Part shown: piece after piece, positions 16,565 to 24,906 of the stretch
Layout of the letters: every line of letters starts with the position of its first letter
Position numbering within the stretch: the stretch's first letter is position 1
Assembly: GCF_001486165.1 (NCBI RefSeq)
Contig: NZ_LN908975.1
Location: 310,001-374,000 of the forward strand
DNA length: 64,000 bases
Reading direction: 5' to 3'
Origin: Bittarella massiliensis (ex Durand et al. 2017)
Lineage (GTDB): Bacteria; Bacillota; Clostridia; Oscillospirales; Ruminococcaceae
Program-made: the position numbers and the translations under genes
Notes under the pieces: model-generated
The model's input: only the letters and a program-made list of their open reading frames with translations
Told to the model about the DNA's origin: nothing
The model's database searches: none

Positions 16565-16735
16565 TTATTCGGAAACCAGGTTGTCGCGGTAGTGCTCGGC
16601 GATCTGCTGCAACTCGCCCAGGGTGGAGACCTCGACGCCCGAGTCGAGGATGATTTTGCGGACGGCGACGGGGAGGGAGTTGAAGTAGGGGGAGAGGGCG
16701 GGGTCGTTGAGGTAGAAGTTGGCGTTGGCGGACAT
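16565..16735 (-). CDS. Small conserved hypothetical protein
   Basis: A 56-residue acidic protein of unknown function. The pattern DPALSPYFNSLPVAVRKIIL followed by STLGELQQIAEHY resembles short proteins often seen in Clostridia, with two predicted helices and no membrane segment. ATG 16733-16735 follows an excellent AAAGGAGG site. It lies between the promoter and first gene of the tail module, on the opposite strand, so it may be either unrelated or controlled by antisense transcription. Confidence 0.6.
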   Translation of the reverse strand: MSANANFYLNDPALSPYFNSLPVAVRKIILDSGVEVSTLGELQQIAEHYRDNLVSE

Positions 16736-16815
16736 AAAAAAACCTCCTTTGGGATGAGATGATGGCTTGCTTTCAGTGTTTCCCAGCGGGGGCAAAGAAT
16801 ACAGGAGGACGGAAA

Positions 16816-17205
16816 ATGACGGAGAGAGAATGGCGGGAGCTGCCCCATCTGCAGCGGGAGGTCAAGCTGCTGCAGGGGCAGTTGGAGCGGCTGCGCAGGG
16901 CGCAGGAGAGGTGGGCGATGCGGCGGCCGTGTGAAGGGGAGATGGCGCAGGAGGAGATCGGCACCGAGATGCGGGAGCTGGAGCGCCGCCTGCAGGCCAC
17001 CGTTCGCGAATATTTGATGCGGGTGGAAGAGGGCTACGCGTTTTTGGGCGAGGTGGAGGACAGCCAGATGCGGCAGATCTTGAATCTGCGCTACCTCGAG
17101 GGGATGAGCTGGCAGCGGGTGGCCTTTGCCATCGGCGAGTACGACGAGCAATATCCCCGCAAAAAGTGCCGCCGGTTCTGGGTAAAGGAGGAGGGACGCA
17201 TTTGA
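16816..17205 (+). CDS. Phage-type sigma-like regulator (ArpU/RinA-like)
   Basis: A 129-residue predicted activator at the head of the tail module. The N-terminal two-thirds is a charged coiled coil (LQREVKLLQGQLERLRRAQE and a second helix near 55-80). The C-terminal part (about 92-115, MRQILNLRYLEGMSWQRVAF) resembles sigma-70 region 4 or the helix-turn-helix of ArpU/RinA phage late regulators. ATG 16816 is preceded by GGAGGAC; a longer reading is not supported. A TATACT promoter with an abnormally long spacer follows directly and may be its target. Confidence 0.65.
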   Translation: MTEREWRELPHLQREVKLLQGQLERLRRAQERWAMRRPCEGEMAQEEIGTEMRELERRLQATVREYLMRVEEGYAFLGEVEDSQMRQILNLRYLEGMSWQRVAFAIGEYDEQYPRKKCRRFWVKEEGRI

Positions 17206-17234
17206 CGAAAAGGACGGCCGGGGGGCGGTATACT
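17202..17234 (+). promoter_or_regulatory. Candidate activator-dependent promoter of the tail genes
   Basis: TTGACG (17202-17207) and TATACT (17229-17234) are separated by 21 bp, too long for unaided SigA. The -10 context GCGGTATACTG is identical to the promoter upstream of the regulator. About 125 nt of untranslated GC-rich sequence follows before the first tail gene. Confidence 0.45.
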
Positions 17235-17360
17235 GAAATTGTGAAAGGGGAGGACACTCCCCCGATGTGGCAGAGACACCGCAGCGAAGCGGCAGGGGAA
17301 GGGGCCGGCGGTGCAGGAAAACCAGGGCGGTGAGCCCAGAAGATAAAGGGGGGACAGACG

Positions 17361-17687
17361 TTGACAAAAGCGGAGATCAAGGCCGTTTTGACCGGCGCGC
17401 TGCAGGATGGGGTGGCGCTGTACTGGCAGTTCCCGCCCAGCGGCACGGGGCGCTGCCTGGTGTGGGGAGAGACCGGCCCGGCCGGGGGTCCGGCCGCCGA
17501 CAACCAGTCGGGGGAACGGGGGATGAAGGGGATGGTGGAACTCTACACCACCCTGGAGGAAGACCCCCTGTTTGCCGCGGTGGAAGAGGCGATGCGCGGG
17601 GCGCGGCTGGCGTTTTCCTGGGAGAGCAGCGGCTACGACCGGGACGCGGGGCTGGTCAAGCACCGCTGGCGCTGGGTCAGCCTGTGA
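17361..17687 (+). CDS. Probable tail completion/terminator protein
   Basis: A 108-residue protein in the position where tail-completion (tail terminator, DUF3168-like) proteins occur, directly before the tail tube gene. The sequence itself is not diagnostic: an N-terminal helix, a YWQFPP segment and a C-terminal strand-rich YDRDAGLVKHRWRW. Start TTG 17361 follows AAAGGGGGG. The assignment relies mainly on gene order. Confidence 0.5.
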   Translation: MTKAEIKAVLTGALQDGVALYWQFPPSGTGRCLVWGETGPAGGPAADNQSGERGMKGMVELYTTLEEDPLFAAVEEAMRGARLAFSWESSGYDRDAGLVKHRWRWVSL

Positions 17688-17757
17688 GGGCTTTTGAGAG
17701 GGTGCAGACCGCCGAGAGAGGCGTTTGCAAATAAATTTTTAAAAGGAGCGGATCAAG

Positions 17758-18363
17758 ATGGCGACTATTGGCGTGAGCAAACCGTATTATGCCCTGTATC
17801 AGAGCGAGGGCGGCACCGTCAGCTACCAGGGCGGCGGCCTGATGGGCAAGGCGGTGGAACTGTCTGCCAGCATCGAGGCTGGCGAGGAGAACAACCTGTA
17901 CGCCGACAACATGGTGGTGGAGAGCGACAGCTCGTTTGCCGGCGGCACCCTGACCATTACCACCGACGACCTGCTGCAGGAGGCGAGCAAAGTCCTGCTG
18001 GGGCTCAAGACCAACGAGGTGACCGTAGGCGAGGAGAAGGTCACCGAGCTGGTGTACGACGACGAGTCCGTCGCCCCCTATCTGGGAGTGGGGATCATCA
18101 TCAAGAAAAAGCGCAGCGGCAGCTATGCCTACCGCGCCATCATCTTCACCAAGGTGCAGTTCAAGGTGCCGGAGGACAGCGCCACCACCCAGGGCGAGGC
18201 GGTGGAATGGCAGACCCCGGCCATCGAGGGGGCCATCTTCCGGGACGACAGCGCCACCCACGTCTGGAAGAGGGAGGCCACCCTGGACAGCGAGGAGAAG
18301 GCGGAGGCCTACATCAAGCAGGTGCTGCACATTGGGGCCCCTTCTCCCGAGCCCCAGGCGTAA
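17758..18363 (+). CDS. Major tail tube protein (phi13-like)
   Basis: A 201-residue structural protein forming the tail tube. It begins with IGVSKPYYALYQSEGGTVSY and contains the acidic strand-rich pattern typical of phi13-type major tail proteins of siphophages (LTITTDDLLQEASKVLLGL, then GVGIIIKKK). AAAAGGAGCG precedes the ATG. It is followed after 12 bp by the tail chaperone gene, as in siphophages. Confidence 0.8.
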   Translation: MATIGVSKPYYALYQSEGGTVSYQGGGLMGKAVELSASIEAGEENNLYADNMVVESDSSFAGGTLTITTDDLLQEASKVLLGLKTNEVTVGEEKVTELVYDDESVAPYLGVGIIIKKKRSGSYAYRAIIFTKVQFKVPEDSATTQGEAVEWQTPAIEGAIFRDDSATHVWKREATLDSEEKAEAYIKQVLHIGAPSPEPQA

Positions 18364-18375
18364 GGGGGAGAGCCG

Positions 18376-18765
18376 ATGGAGAGACTGAGTTACATTGAGC
18401 TGGCCGGCCGGCAGTGCCCGCTGAATTTCTCGCTGGGTGCGGTGGAGGAGATCGGCAGGCGGTACGGCAGCTTGGAGGGGATGCAGGAGGCCTTTTCGGC
18501 CTTTGACGAAAAGCCGATCCACGAGGCGCTGGGCGACATCCTCTGGATTTTGGCGGTCCTGCTCCGCCAGGGGGCCGAGTACTGCCGGGTGATGGAGGGG
18601 AGAGAGGAAGAGCCCTTCACCGAAGAGCAGTTGAAGTGCTTGCTGGGCGCGCAGGACGCCGGGCGGATCACAGAGGCCCTGACCGAGGCGATGCAGCTGG
18701 GCCAGGGCAGAGAGGTCGAGGTGCAGGCCGACCCAAAAAACGGGGAGGCCGCGCAGGGCCGGTAA
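18376..18765 (+). CDS. Tail assembly chaperone, short (G-like) product
   Basis: A 129-residue acidic, helical protein in the place of lambda gpG, between the tail tube and tape measure genes. Such chaperones coat the tape measure protein during tail assembly. The C-terminus contains the slippery heptamer A AAA AAC (18735-18741) in the correct zero-frame phase, so some ribosomes should shift by -1 into the downstream reading frame. Confidence 0.7.
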   Translation: MERLSYIELAGRQCPLNFSLGAVEEIGRRYGSLEGMQEAFSAFDEKPIHEALGDILWILAVLLRQGAEYCRVMEGREEEPFTEEQLKCLLGAQDAGRITEALTEAMQLGQGREVEVQADPKNGEAAQGR

Positions 18766-18938
18766 GCACTGCGTGGTACTGGTTTTACGGGAGGATGCTG
18801 GGGATCCCCCGCCGGGAGCTGTGCGCGATGCCGATGGGGGAGCTGTGCGACTTGATCGCCTGCTGGCAGATCGCCCAGGGGGCAAAGGAGCGGCCGGTGC
18901 GGCCGCTGGATGAGGAGATGATCCCCGACCTCCCGTAG
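18376..18938 (+). CDS. Tail assembly chaperone, -1 frameshift (G-T-like) product
   Basis: Slipping by -1 at A AAA AAC (18735-18741) joins the first 122 codons to a 65-residue extension read in the -1 frame up to 18938 (starting RGGRAGPVSTAWYWFYGRM). That gives about 187 residues, the counterpart of lambda gpGT. The extension frame has no convincing start of its own, and its WYWFYGRM...LCDLIACWQIAQ content resembles the T part of tail chaperones. GC-rich sequence just downstream could form a stimulatory stem. Confidence 0.72.
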
Positions 18939-18952
18939 GGAAAAGAGAGAAG

Positions 18953-18982
18953 GGGCGGGCGGTCGTTGGCCGCCCGCCCTTT
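18953..18982 (+). terminator. Hairpin between chaperone and tape measure genes
   Basis: A perfect 10-bp GC stem (18953-18962 with 18970-18979) is followed by TTT. It could partly terminate transcription and so reduce tape measure expression relative to tube protein. The T-run is short. Confidence 0.55.
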
Positions 18983-19009
18983 CTAAAGAGAGGGAAAGGA
19001 GGAGAGGAT

Positions 19010-21172
19010 TTGGCGAATGATTGGAGCGTAGATGTTCAGGTCAACGGGAGCGAGATATTTGCGGCGAAGATGGAGTTTTTAAATAAGCAGCTCAAGATGT
19101 TTTCGTCTGTGCTGGCCGAAAGTGCTGCTTCTATGGGCAAAAATGCGGCTTCGGTGCAAGATCTGCTGGTGAAAAAGCAGATGCTCCGCAATTCGATCGC
19201 AGTGGAGCAGACGGCACAGGAGGCCCTGCGCGAAGAGTATGAGAGACAGAGCAAAAAACTGGAAGAGCAAAAAAAGAAATACAAGGAGCTTTCGGAGACG
19301 GTTGCCGCCGGCTCTGACGAGAGCGCTGCCGCCGTCAACAGGGCGGAGGAGGCCTACTGGAAACAGAGTGCTGCGGTGTCGGCGCTGCGGAATCAGCTGT
19401 ATGACGTTTCGACCAACATTGCGAAGATGTCCGACGAAGCGGCGCAGGTCGAAGGGCAGACAACTGGACTGGGAGCCTTTAAAACGGCGATCCAGCACGT
19501 CGCTGACCAGGCGAAAAACGGTGAGACGACCCTCGGCAAATTTGTCGTCGGGGCCAAGAACATCTCCGCGGGATTGAAAGTGGCGGGGAAGGCGGTCTCG
19601 GGGATCGCGGGCGCCGTGGGGGGCGCCTTCCAGGGGATCGCCGGGGTGTCGAAAAAATTTGCCGAAAACTTTATGGATGCGGAGGTGATTGCGGAACTAA
19701 ATGGAAAAAAGCAGGAGCTGTTTCGCGTTTTGGGCGATCAGGCCGCGCCCATCGCCGAGGTGTTTTCATCCAGTATGGAGTCGGCCAAACCCGCAATCAG
19801 CCAGGCGATCAACGGGCTTTTTTCAGGCAACGAGGTGAGCGGCGACGCGCTGACGAGCTCCCTGACAGGGATGTTTGACGGGATGATCGGGGGCTTGACC
19901 CAACAGCTGCCGACCTTTTTAAATGGCTTATCGGGGGTGCTGACCAGCCTTCTGTCGGCCTTGGCGGCGGTCCTTCCCAGCCTGACACAGACGCTTCTGC
20001 CCGCGGTCATGACGGCGCTGGTGGGCCTTGTCTCCGCACTGATCGGGCAACTGCCCACGCTTTTGCCGGCGCTGCTGGGGGCGGGACTACAACTGTTTTT
20101 AGGGCTGATACAGGGGCTCAACCAGGTGGTTCCCCTGCTCATGGAACAGCTCCCCATGCTCATTTCCAGCATGAGCATGGTCCTACTGGAGAATATTCCC
20201 CAGATCATCTCAGCGGGGATCCAGCTGCTGACGGGCTTGGTGGCGGGGATCGCCCAGTCTGTCCCCCTGCTTGTGGGGGAGATTTTACTGCTGATACCGA
20301 CGGTGGTGGCCTCGTTGATCGCCAATTTGCCGGCGCTCATCATCGCGGGGATGCAGATCCTGCTGGGATTGATCGAGGGGATCGTACAGACGATCCCTGT
20401 TCTGATCGAGCAGGTCATCGCGCTCATCCCCGTTTTTGTGGAAACATTGATGCAGAATCTGCCGGCCATCCTCTCCGCGGGGTTGGAAATCCTCCTGAGT
20501 TTGGTGGCGGGCATTGTGCAGGCCCTCCCGATGCTGATCAATTCGGTGGTCGCAATGATCCCCATGATCGTCAAACTGATCATGGACAACCTGCCCCAGA
20601 TCATCCAGGCGGGGATCCAGATACTGACTGCCGTGACGAGTGGACTGGTGCAGGCCATCCCGCAGCTGGTGGGCAAACTCCCGGAAATCATCGGGAAGAT
20701 CGTCAGCGCCTTTGCCAACACCGACTGGCTGCAGGTGGGCATCGACCTGATCAAAGGGATCGGGAGAGGACTTGCGAATGCGGGGGGGATCCTCTGGGAC
20801 ATGGCCAAGGAGGCCTGTGCCAACGTGCTCAAAAAAATCAAGGGGTTCTTCGGCATTCACTCCCCGTCCAAAGTCTTCCGGGACCAGGTGGGAATGAATC
20901 TGGCCAAGGGGCTGGGCATCGGCTTTTTGGGGGAGATGGGCCGCGTGGGGGAGCAGATGAAAAATGCCATTCCCACCCGCTTTGGCGGGATCGTGCTGGC
21001 GGGGGGGATCTCCCCCAGCACACTGGCCGCCGCCTCTGCCGGGGTGCCCGGCGGGGTGGTCCTCAATCAGACGGTGAATAACTACAGCCCCAAGGCCCTT
21101 TCGCCGGCGGAGACGGCGCGGCTCAACCGCAATGCAATGCGCCAGATGGTGATGGGGGTGAAATTCGCTTGA
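19010..21172 (+). CDS. Tail tape measure protein
   Basis: A 720-residue protein that sets tail length. Residues about 55-115 form a coiled coil (EEYERQSKKLEEQKKKYKEL). From about 300 to 570 there is a run of hydrophobic repeats of roughly 38 residues with consensus like LPxIIxAGIQILLGLVxGIVQ. The C-terminal part contains GIHSPSKVFRDQVG followed by GLGIGF, a signature of siphophage tape measures. TTG 19010 follows AAAGGAGGAGAGG. The small size implies a short flexible tail. The stop overlaps the next start (TTGA). Confidence 0.88.
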   Translation: MANDWSVDVQVNGSEIFAAKMEFLNKQLKMFSSVLAESAASMGKNAASVQDLLVKKQMLRNSIAVEQTAQEALREEYERQSKKLEEQKKKYKELSETVAAGSDESAAAVNRAEEAYWKQSAAVSALRNQLYDVSTNIAKMSDEAAQVEGQTTGLGAFKTAIQHVADQAKNGETTLGKFVVGAKNISAGLKVAGKAVSGIAGAVGGAFQGIAGVSKKFAENFMDAEVIAELNGKKQELFRVLGDQAAPIAEVFSSSMESAKPAISQAINGLFSGNEVSGDALTSSLTGMFDGMIGGLTQQLPTFLNGLSGVLTSLLSALAAVLPSLTQTLLPAVMTALVGLVSALIGQLPTLLPALLGAGLQLFLGLIQGLNQVVPLLMEQLPMLISSMSMVLLENIPQIISAGIQLLTGLVAGIAQSVPLLVGEILLLIPTVVASLIANLPALIIAGMQILLGLIEGIVQTIPVLIEQVIALIPVFVETLMQNLPAILSAGLEILLSLVAGIVQALPMLINSVVAMIPMIVKLIMDNLPQIIQAGIQILTAVTSGLVQAIPQLVGKLPEIIGKIVSAFANTDWLQVGIDLIKGIGRGLANAGGILWDMAKEACANVLKKIKGFFGIHSPSKVFRDQVGMNLAKGLGIGFLGEMGRVGEQMKNAIPTRFGGIVLAGGISPSTLAAASAGVPGGVVLNQTVNNYSPKALSPAETARLNRNAMRQMVMGVKFA

Positions 21173-22014
21173 TCACACAGAAGAAAATTACCTGTGAAAA
21201 CAGCAGGGGGGAGAGGATCTCCTTTGGGTATTTTCTGCCCCTCTGGCTCAAGGACGCCACCGGGCTGACCTCGGCTGCCTATGAGGTGAGCACCCAGCGG
21301 CAGGACGGAATGGACGGGGAGAGCTGGCAGAGCAGCTGCGCCCAGAAGAGGAACATCGTCATCACCGCGGCGATCAAAGGGGAGTACGCGGCCCAGAGAG
21401 AGCGGCTTTTCGGCTTCTTTCAGCCCCGGGAGAGGGGGACCCTCACCTACTGGGAACAGGGGGGCCGGGAGAAGGCCATCGACTACCAGGTGGAGAGCGT
21501 GGAGTTTGCGCTGCAGGGGAAGACCCGGGATGTGAGCATCTCCCTCATCTGCCCCTATCCGCTGTTTCGCGCGCCGGAGCGGTCGGTGGTGAACATGGCC
21601 TATTGGGAGCCGCTGGTGCGCTTCCCCTTTGTGTACGGCGCCCCCATCATGACCGCCCGTCGGATCGCGGAGCGGATCGTGGAGGTGCAAAACGACCAGA
21701 ACGTGGCCTGCGGCCTGACAATTACCTTTGTGGCCCGGGGGCCGGTCAAGGACCCCTCTCTCGCCGAGTTGGGGAGCGGGGGCAAGTTGGCGCTTGAACT
21801 GGAGATGGCGGAGGGGGACACGGTGGTGGTGACGACCGGGCGCGGCCAGAAGCGGACATTCCTCAACGGGGTCTCCCACCCGGAGATCTGGCCCCTGGCA
21901 AACGACTGGATCCAGCTGTACCCCGGGAAGAACACCTATCAGTACGGCGCGAAACAGGGGGTGGAACACCTGGATGTGAAGCTGGAGTACACCCTGGAAT
22001 ACTGGGGGGCTTGA
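21169..22014 (+). CDS. Distal tail (Dit-like) protein
   Basis: A 281-residue protein of the siphophage distal tail family, forming the hub between tube and baseplate. The order after the tape measure, the length and the pattern (YEVSTQRQDGMDGESW, LFGFFQPRERGTLTYWEQ, a C-terminal galectin-like strand-rich half ending KLEYTLEYW) support this. TTG start overlaps the tape measure stop by 4 nt, indicating translational coupling. Confidence 0.75.
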   Translation: MITQKKITCENSRGERISFGYFLPLWLKDATGLTSAAYEVSTQRQDGMDGESWQSSCAQKRNIVITAAIKGEYAAQRERLFGFFQPRERGTLTYWEQGGREKAIDYQVESVEFALQGKTRDVSISLICPYPLFRAPERSVVNMAYWEPLVRFPFVYGAPIMTARRIAERIVEVQNDQNVACGLTITFVARGPVKDPSLAELGSGGKLALELEMAEGDTVVVTTGRGQKRTFLNGVSHPEIWPLANDWIQLYPGKNTYQYGAKQGVEHLDVKLEYTLEYWGA

Positions 22015-22017
22015 GAG

Positions 22018-23049
22018 ATGGAACTGTATGTGTACCCGCCCATCGGCCAAGGGCTTTCGTGGCACGGGGTGATCGACCAATTCGGCTCCCTGCGCTGGCG
22101 CCGGAAATACACCGAGCCGGGGGAGTTTGAGCTGCACCTCCCCGCCAGCAAAGAGAATGTCGCCCTCCTCCGCCCAGGGGCCCGGCTGCAGCGGCTGGAC
22201 TGCCGGGAGCAGGGGGAAATCGCGGGGATCAAGCTGGAGGGGGAGGAGATGTCGGTGACCGGCCGCATGCTCTCCGCCCGGCTGGACCAGCACATCCAAC
22301 CGCTGTTTGCCTGCTCCTGCAGCGCGGTCGAGGCCATGCGCAAGGCGGTGGCGGCCGGGGGGGTGAAGGCGCTGGCAGAGCCCTCTGTTGAGGGCGGGGG
22401 AGCGGAGGAGACCGTTCAGCTGCAGGCGCGGTTCAAGAGCGACCTGCAGATCGTCTCCGCCCTGGCAAAGGCCTACAACCTGGGGTTTTACCTGGAGGTG
22501 CTGGGAGACGGCGCCCTTCAGCTGGCCATCTACCAGGGGGCCGTTCGGACGCTGGAACAGACGGAGAACGCCCAGGTGATCTTCAGCGACCTGTATGACA
22601 ATCTGCTCGCCCCGGTCTACACCTATTCGGCCACCGGCTACAAAAACGTGGCCCTGGTGGCCGGGGAGGAGGCCGAAAACGGCGAGCGGATGGTGGTGGA
22701 AGTGGACCGAAGCGGCGGGGGTGACCGGCGGATGCTCTACGTCGATGCCGGCGGCCTGCGGCGGGAGGAGCGCACAGAGGAGGAGTACCGGGCGCTCCTG
22801 CGCCAGGAGGGACTGCAGAAGCTGGCGGAGAGCCAGGTGGCGGAAAATTTCGACTCCTCCATTCTGCCCACCGCCCCCTTTGTGTACGGGGAGGACTGGG
22901 CGCTGGGCGATGTGGTGAGCGTCTACGATTCCCGGTGGGGGATCCGGCTGGACGCCCGGGTCACCGAGATAGAAGAGGTCTTTGAGGGCGGGGTACACCA
23001 GGTGATCCCGGTGCTGGGGACCCCCCTTCCAGAGACGTTGCAGTTGTAA
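22018..23049 (+). CDS. Siphovirus Gp37-like tail protein
   Basis: A 343-residue structural tail protein resembling the ReqiPepy6 Gp37-like family that follows Dit in many siphophages of Firmicutes and Actinobacteria and corresponds to the tail hub (Tal-like). Seen features are the N-terminal GVIDQFGSLRWRRKYTEPGEFELHLP and a C-terminal PFVYGEDWALGDVVSVYDSRWGI-type beta-rich end. It starts 3 bp after the previous stop. Confidence 0.72.
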   Translation: MELYVYPPIGQGLSWHGVIDQFGSLRWRRKYTEPGEFELHLPASKENVALLRPGARLQRLDCREQGEIAGIKLEGEEMSVTGRMLSARLDQHIQPLFACSCSAVEAMRKAVAAGGVKALAEPSVEGGGAEETVQLQARFKSDLQIVSALAKAYNLGFYLEVLGDGALQLAIYQGAVRTLEQTENAQVIFSDLYDNLLAPVYTYSATGYKNVALVAGEEAENGERMVVEVDRSGGGDRRMLYVDAGGLRREERTEEEYRALLRQEGLQKLAESQVAENFDSSILPTAPFVYGEDWALGDVVSVYDSRWGIRLDARVTEIEEVFEGGVHQVIPVLGTPLPETLQL

Positions 23050-23065
23050 AAGGAGGGATTTGCAG

Positions 23066-24457
23066 ATGGCGGAACAATACGGATATTTTAACGGGCTGGC
23101 CTATGACGAGGACTTTCCGGCCCAGCGAATTGCGGCTTTGGTGCCAAACGGCGTCTACCAAAACGGGTCGCAGGTGCTGGCCGACGGGTCGATGAAACTG
23201 CAGGTCACGCCGGGACGGGCCTGGATCAACGGGTATTTTTACCGCAGCGACGAGGCGGTCGAGGTCACCGTGCCCACAGCGCACCCCTCGCTGCCCCGCA
23301 AGGACGCGGTGGTGCTGCGGTGGGATCTGCCGGAAAAGGTGATGGGGGTGCGCGTGGTCGAGGGGACGCCTGCCAACAACCCGCAGCCCCCCGCCCTGCG
23401 CCGGGACAGCCAGGTGTACGACCTGCAGTTGGCGCTGGTGAAGGTGGAGACGGGGGCAATCGCCCTGACCCAGTCGGCGGTGCAGGACACCCGGACGGAC
23501 AAGGCGGTCTGCGGGTACACCCAGGGGTTTGACCAGATGGATTTCAGCCAGCTGATGGCGCAGTTGGACGCCTGGGCGGAGGAGTACCGCACCGGCAAAA
23601 ACGAGGAATTTCAGGGCTGGTTCGACACCATTAAGGACCAGCTGACGGACAATGTGGCGGGGTCCCTGCAGGCACAGATCAACCAGATCACCGAGAGCAA
23701 GGGGCAGCCGGGGGGCATTGCCGAGCAGGACGCACTGCAGGCGCTGGCGGACAGCAGGGGACAGGCGGACGGGATCGCCACCCTGGACGGCGCGGGCAAG
23801 CTGGCGCAGATGCCGACAGCCGGCGATGTGGGGGCCGATGCGGCCGGCAGTGCGGCGGCGGTGCAGGCGGCGCTGGGCAGCCACACCGGCAACAAGCAAA
23901 ACCCCCACGGGGTGACGGCGGCCCAGGTCGGCGCGGCCCTTGCGGGGCACACCCACACGGCGGCCCAGGTGGGGGCCGCTCCCTCCAGCCACACCCATAC
24001 GGCAGCCCAGGTGGGGGCGCGCCCTTCCAGTTGGATGCCGACTTTGGGGGACCTGGGGGTCCTGTTTGGCACCTGGACCCCCAAGGCCAAGGGGTGGACC
24101 CTGGCCAGCTCTTCCAAGGGGTACTACGCCAAAATCGGTCGGTGGGTCCACCTGAGTTTTGACCTGGCGATCACAGGGAGGTCCGGCACCGATTCGGTTG
24201 TCATCAACAACCTTCCCTTCTCGCCGGCGTCCACCTCTGCCGGGTCGGTTTCCTACTACAATTTTGGCGTCTACGCCAACGGCTCGACCAGCAGCCCCTT
24301 CAGCGCCCTGTCCACCTGCATTTACAGTGGGGACAGCGGGTTCTACTTTGTGGGAAACTACGCAGAGCGATCCTGGCGGGTGGCAGCCCATGAAGGGCTC
24401 GGCATATCCGGCACGGTGGAGCTGGTGGGGAGCATTTCCTACCTGACCGATGACTAG
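23066..24457 (+). CDS. Tail fibre / receptor-binding protein
   Basis: A 463-residue protein likely to bind the target cell surface. The N-terminal ~150 residues look like a baseplate-attachment domain. The middle holds short fibre repeats (NPHGVTAAQVGA, HTHTAAQVGA, SHTHTAAQVGA; residues about 285-325) with His-x-His metal-binding pattern as in trimeric phage fibres. The C-terminal ~130 residues form a serine/glycine-rich beta domain likely to be the receptor binder. I chose ATG 23066, 8 nt after AAAGGAGGG, over the upstream TTG, which is too close to the ribosome site. For a tailocin this gene would fix target range. Confidence 0.75.
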   Translation: MAEQYGYFNGLAYDEDFPAQRIAALVPNGVYQNGSQVLADGSMKLQVTPGRAWINGYFYRSDEAVEVTVPTAHPSLPRKDAVVLRWDLPEKVMGVRVVEGTPANNPQPPALRRDSQVYDLQLALVKVETGAIALTQSAVQDTRTDKAVCGYTQGFDQMDFSQLMAQLDAWAEEYRTGKNEEFQGWFDTIKDQLTDNVAGSLQAQINQITESKGQPGGIAEQDALQALADSRGQADGIATLDGAGKLAQMPTAGDVGADAAGSAAAVQAALGSHTGNKQNPHGVTAAQVGAALAGHTHTAAQVGAAPSSHTHTAAQVGARPSSWMPTLGDLGVLFGTWTPKAKGWTLASSSKGYYAKIGRWVHLSFDLAITGRSGTDSVVINNLPFSPASTSAGSVSYYNFGVYANGSTSSPFSALSTCIYSGDSGFYFVGNYAERSWRVAAHEGLGISGTVELVGSISYLTDD

Positions 24458-24701
24458 GGCCGACGGCGGAACCGTCTGCCCCAACGCCGTCTGCGAAAAT
24501 CGGTTTGAGCGCTTGGAGCAGCGGGTGGACAAGAAGTCGGATCAGCTGGACATGCAACAGGAAAAGATCGTCCGCCTCGAGGAGAAATTCGACAGCCTGA
24601 CCCATTCTTTGCAGGGGCTGACCAAGGCGCTGTGGGGGATGAGCGGGGCCATTGTCTCGGTCCTGCTGGGATTTTTTATCTGGTATGTCCAGACACTTTA
24701 A
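24450..24701 (+). CDS. XhlA-like hemolysin/lysis protein
   Basis: An 83-residue protein with a coiled coil (NRFERLEQRVDKKSDQLDMQ to about 55) and a single C-terminal membrane helix (SGAIVSVLLGFFIWYV), the architecture of XhlA proteins that associate with holins in PBSX-type lysis cassettes. It overlaps the fibre gene end by 8 bp. Confidence 0.8.
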   Translation: MTRADGGTVCPNAVCENRFERLEQRVDKKSDQLDMQQEKIVRLEEKFDSLTHSLQGLTKALWGMSGAIVSVLLGFFIWYVQTL

Positions 24702-24714
24702 AGGAGGGGTGCAA

Positions 24715-24903
24715 GTGCAGGTGAAGGAGAAGTTGGCGCGGCTCATCGATGTCAAGAGCATCATCACCCTGATGGTGATGGGGGTCTTCTGCGCGCTGTC
24801 GGCAGCAGGGAGGATCGATGTGCAGAGCTTTATGACGGTGGCCACAGCGGTGATCACCTTCTATTTTGCAAAACAGCCGTCCAGCGGCAAAAAGGGGGAA
24901 TGA
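24715..24903 (+). CDS. Holin-like small membrane protein
   Basis: A 62-residue protein with two predicted membrane segments (SIITLMVMGVFCAL and FMTVATAVITFYFA) and a basic tail (KQPSSGKKGE), as in small phage holins. GTG 24715 lies 5 nt after AAGGAGGGG. Its place between XhlA and the endolysin supports the call. Confidence 0.7.
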   Translation: MQVKEKLARLIDVKSIITLMVMGVFCALSAAGRIDVQSFMTVATAVITFYFAKQPSSGKKGE

Positions 24904-24906
24904 GAG

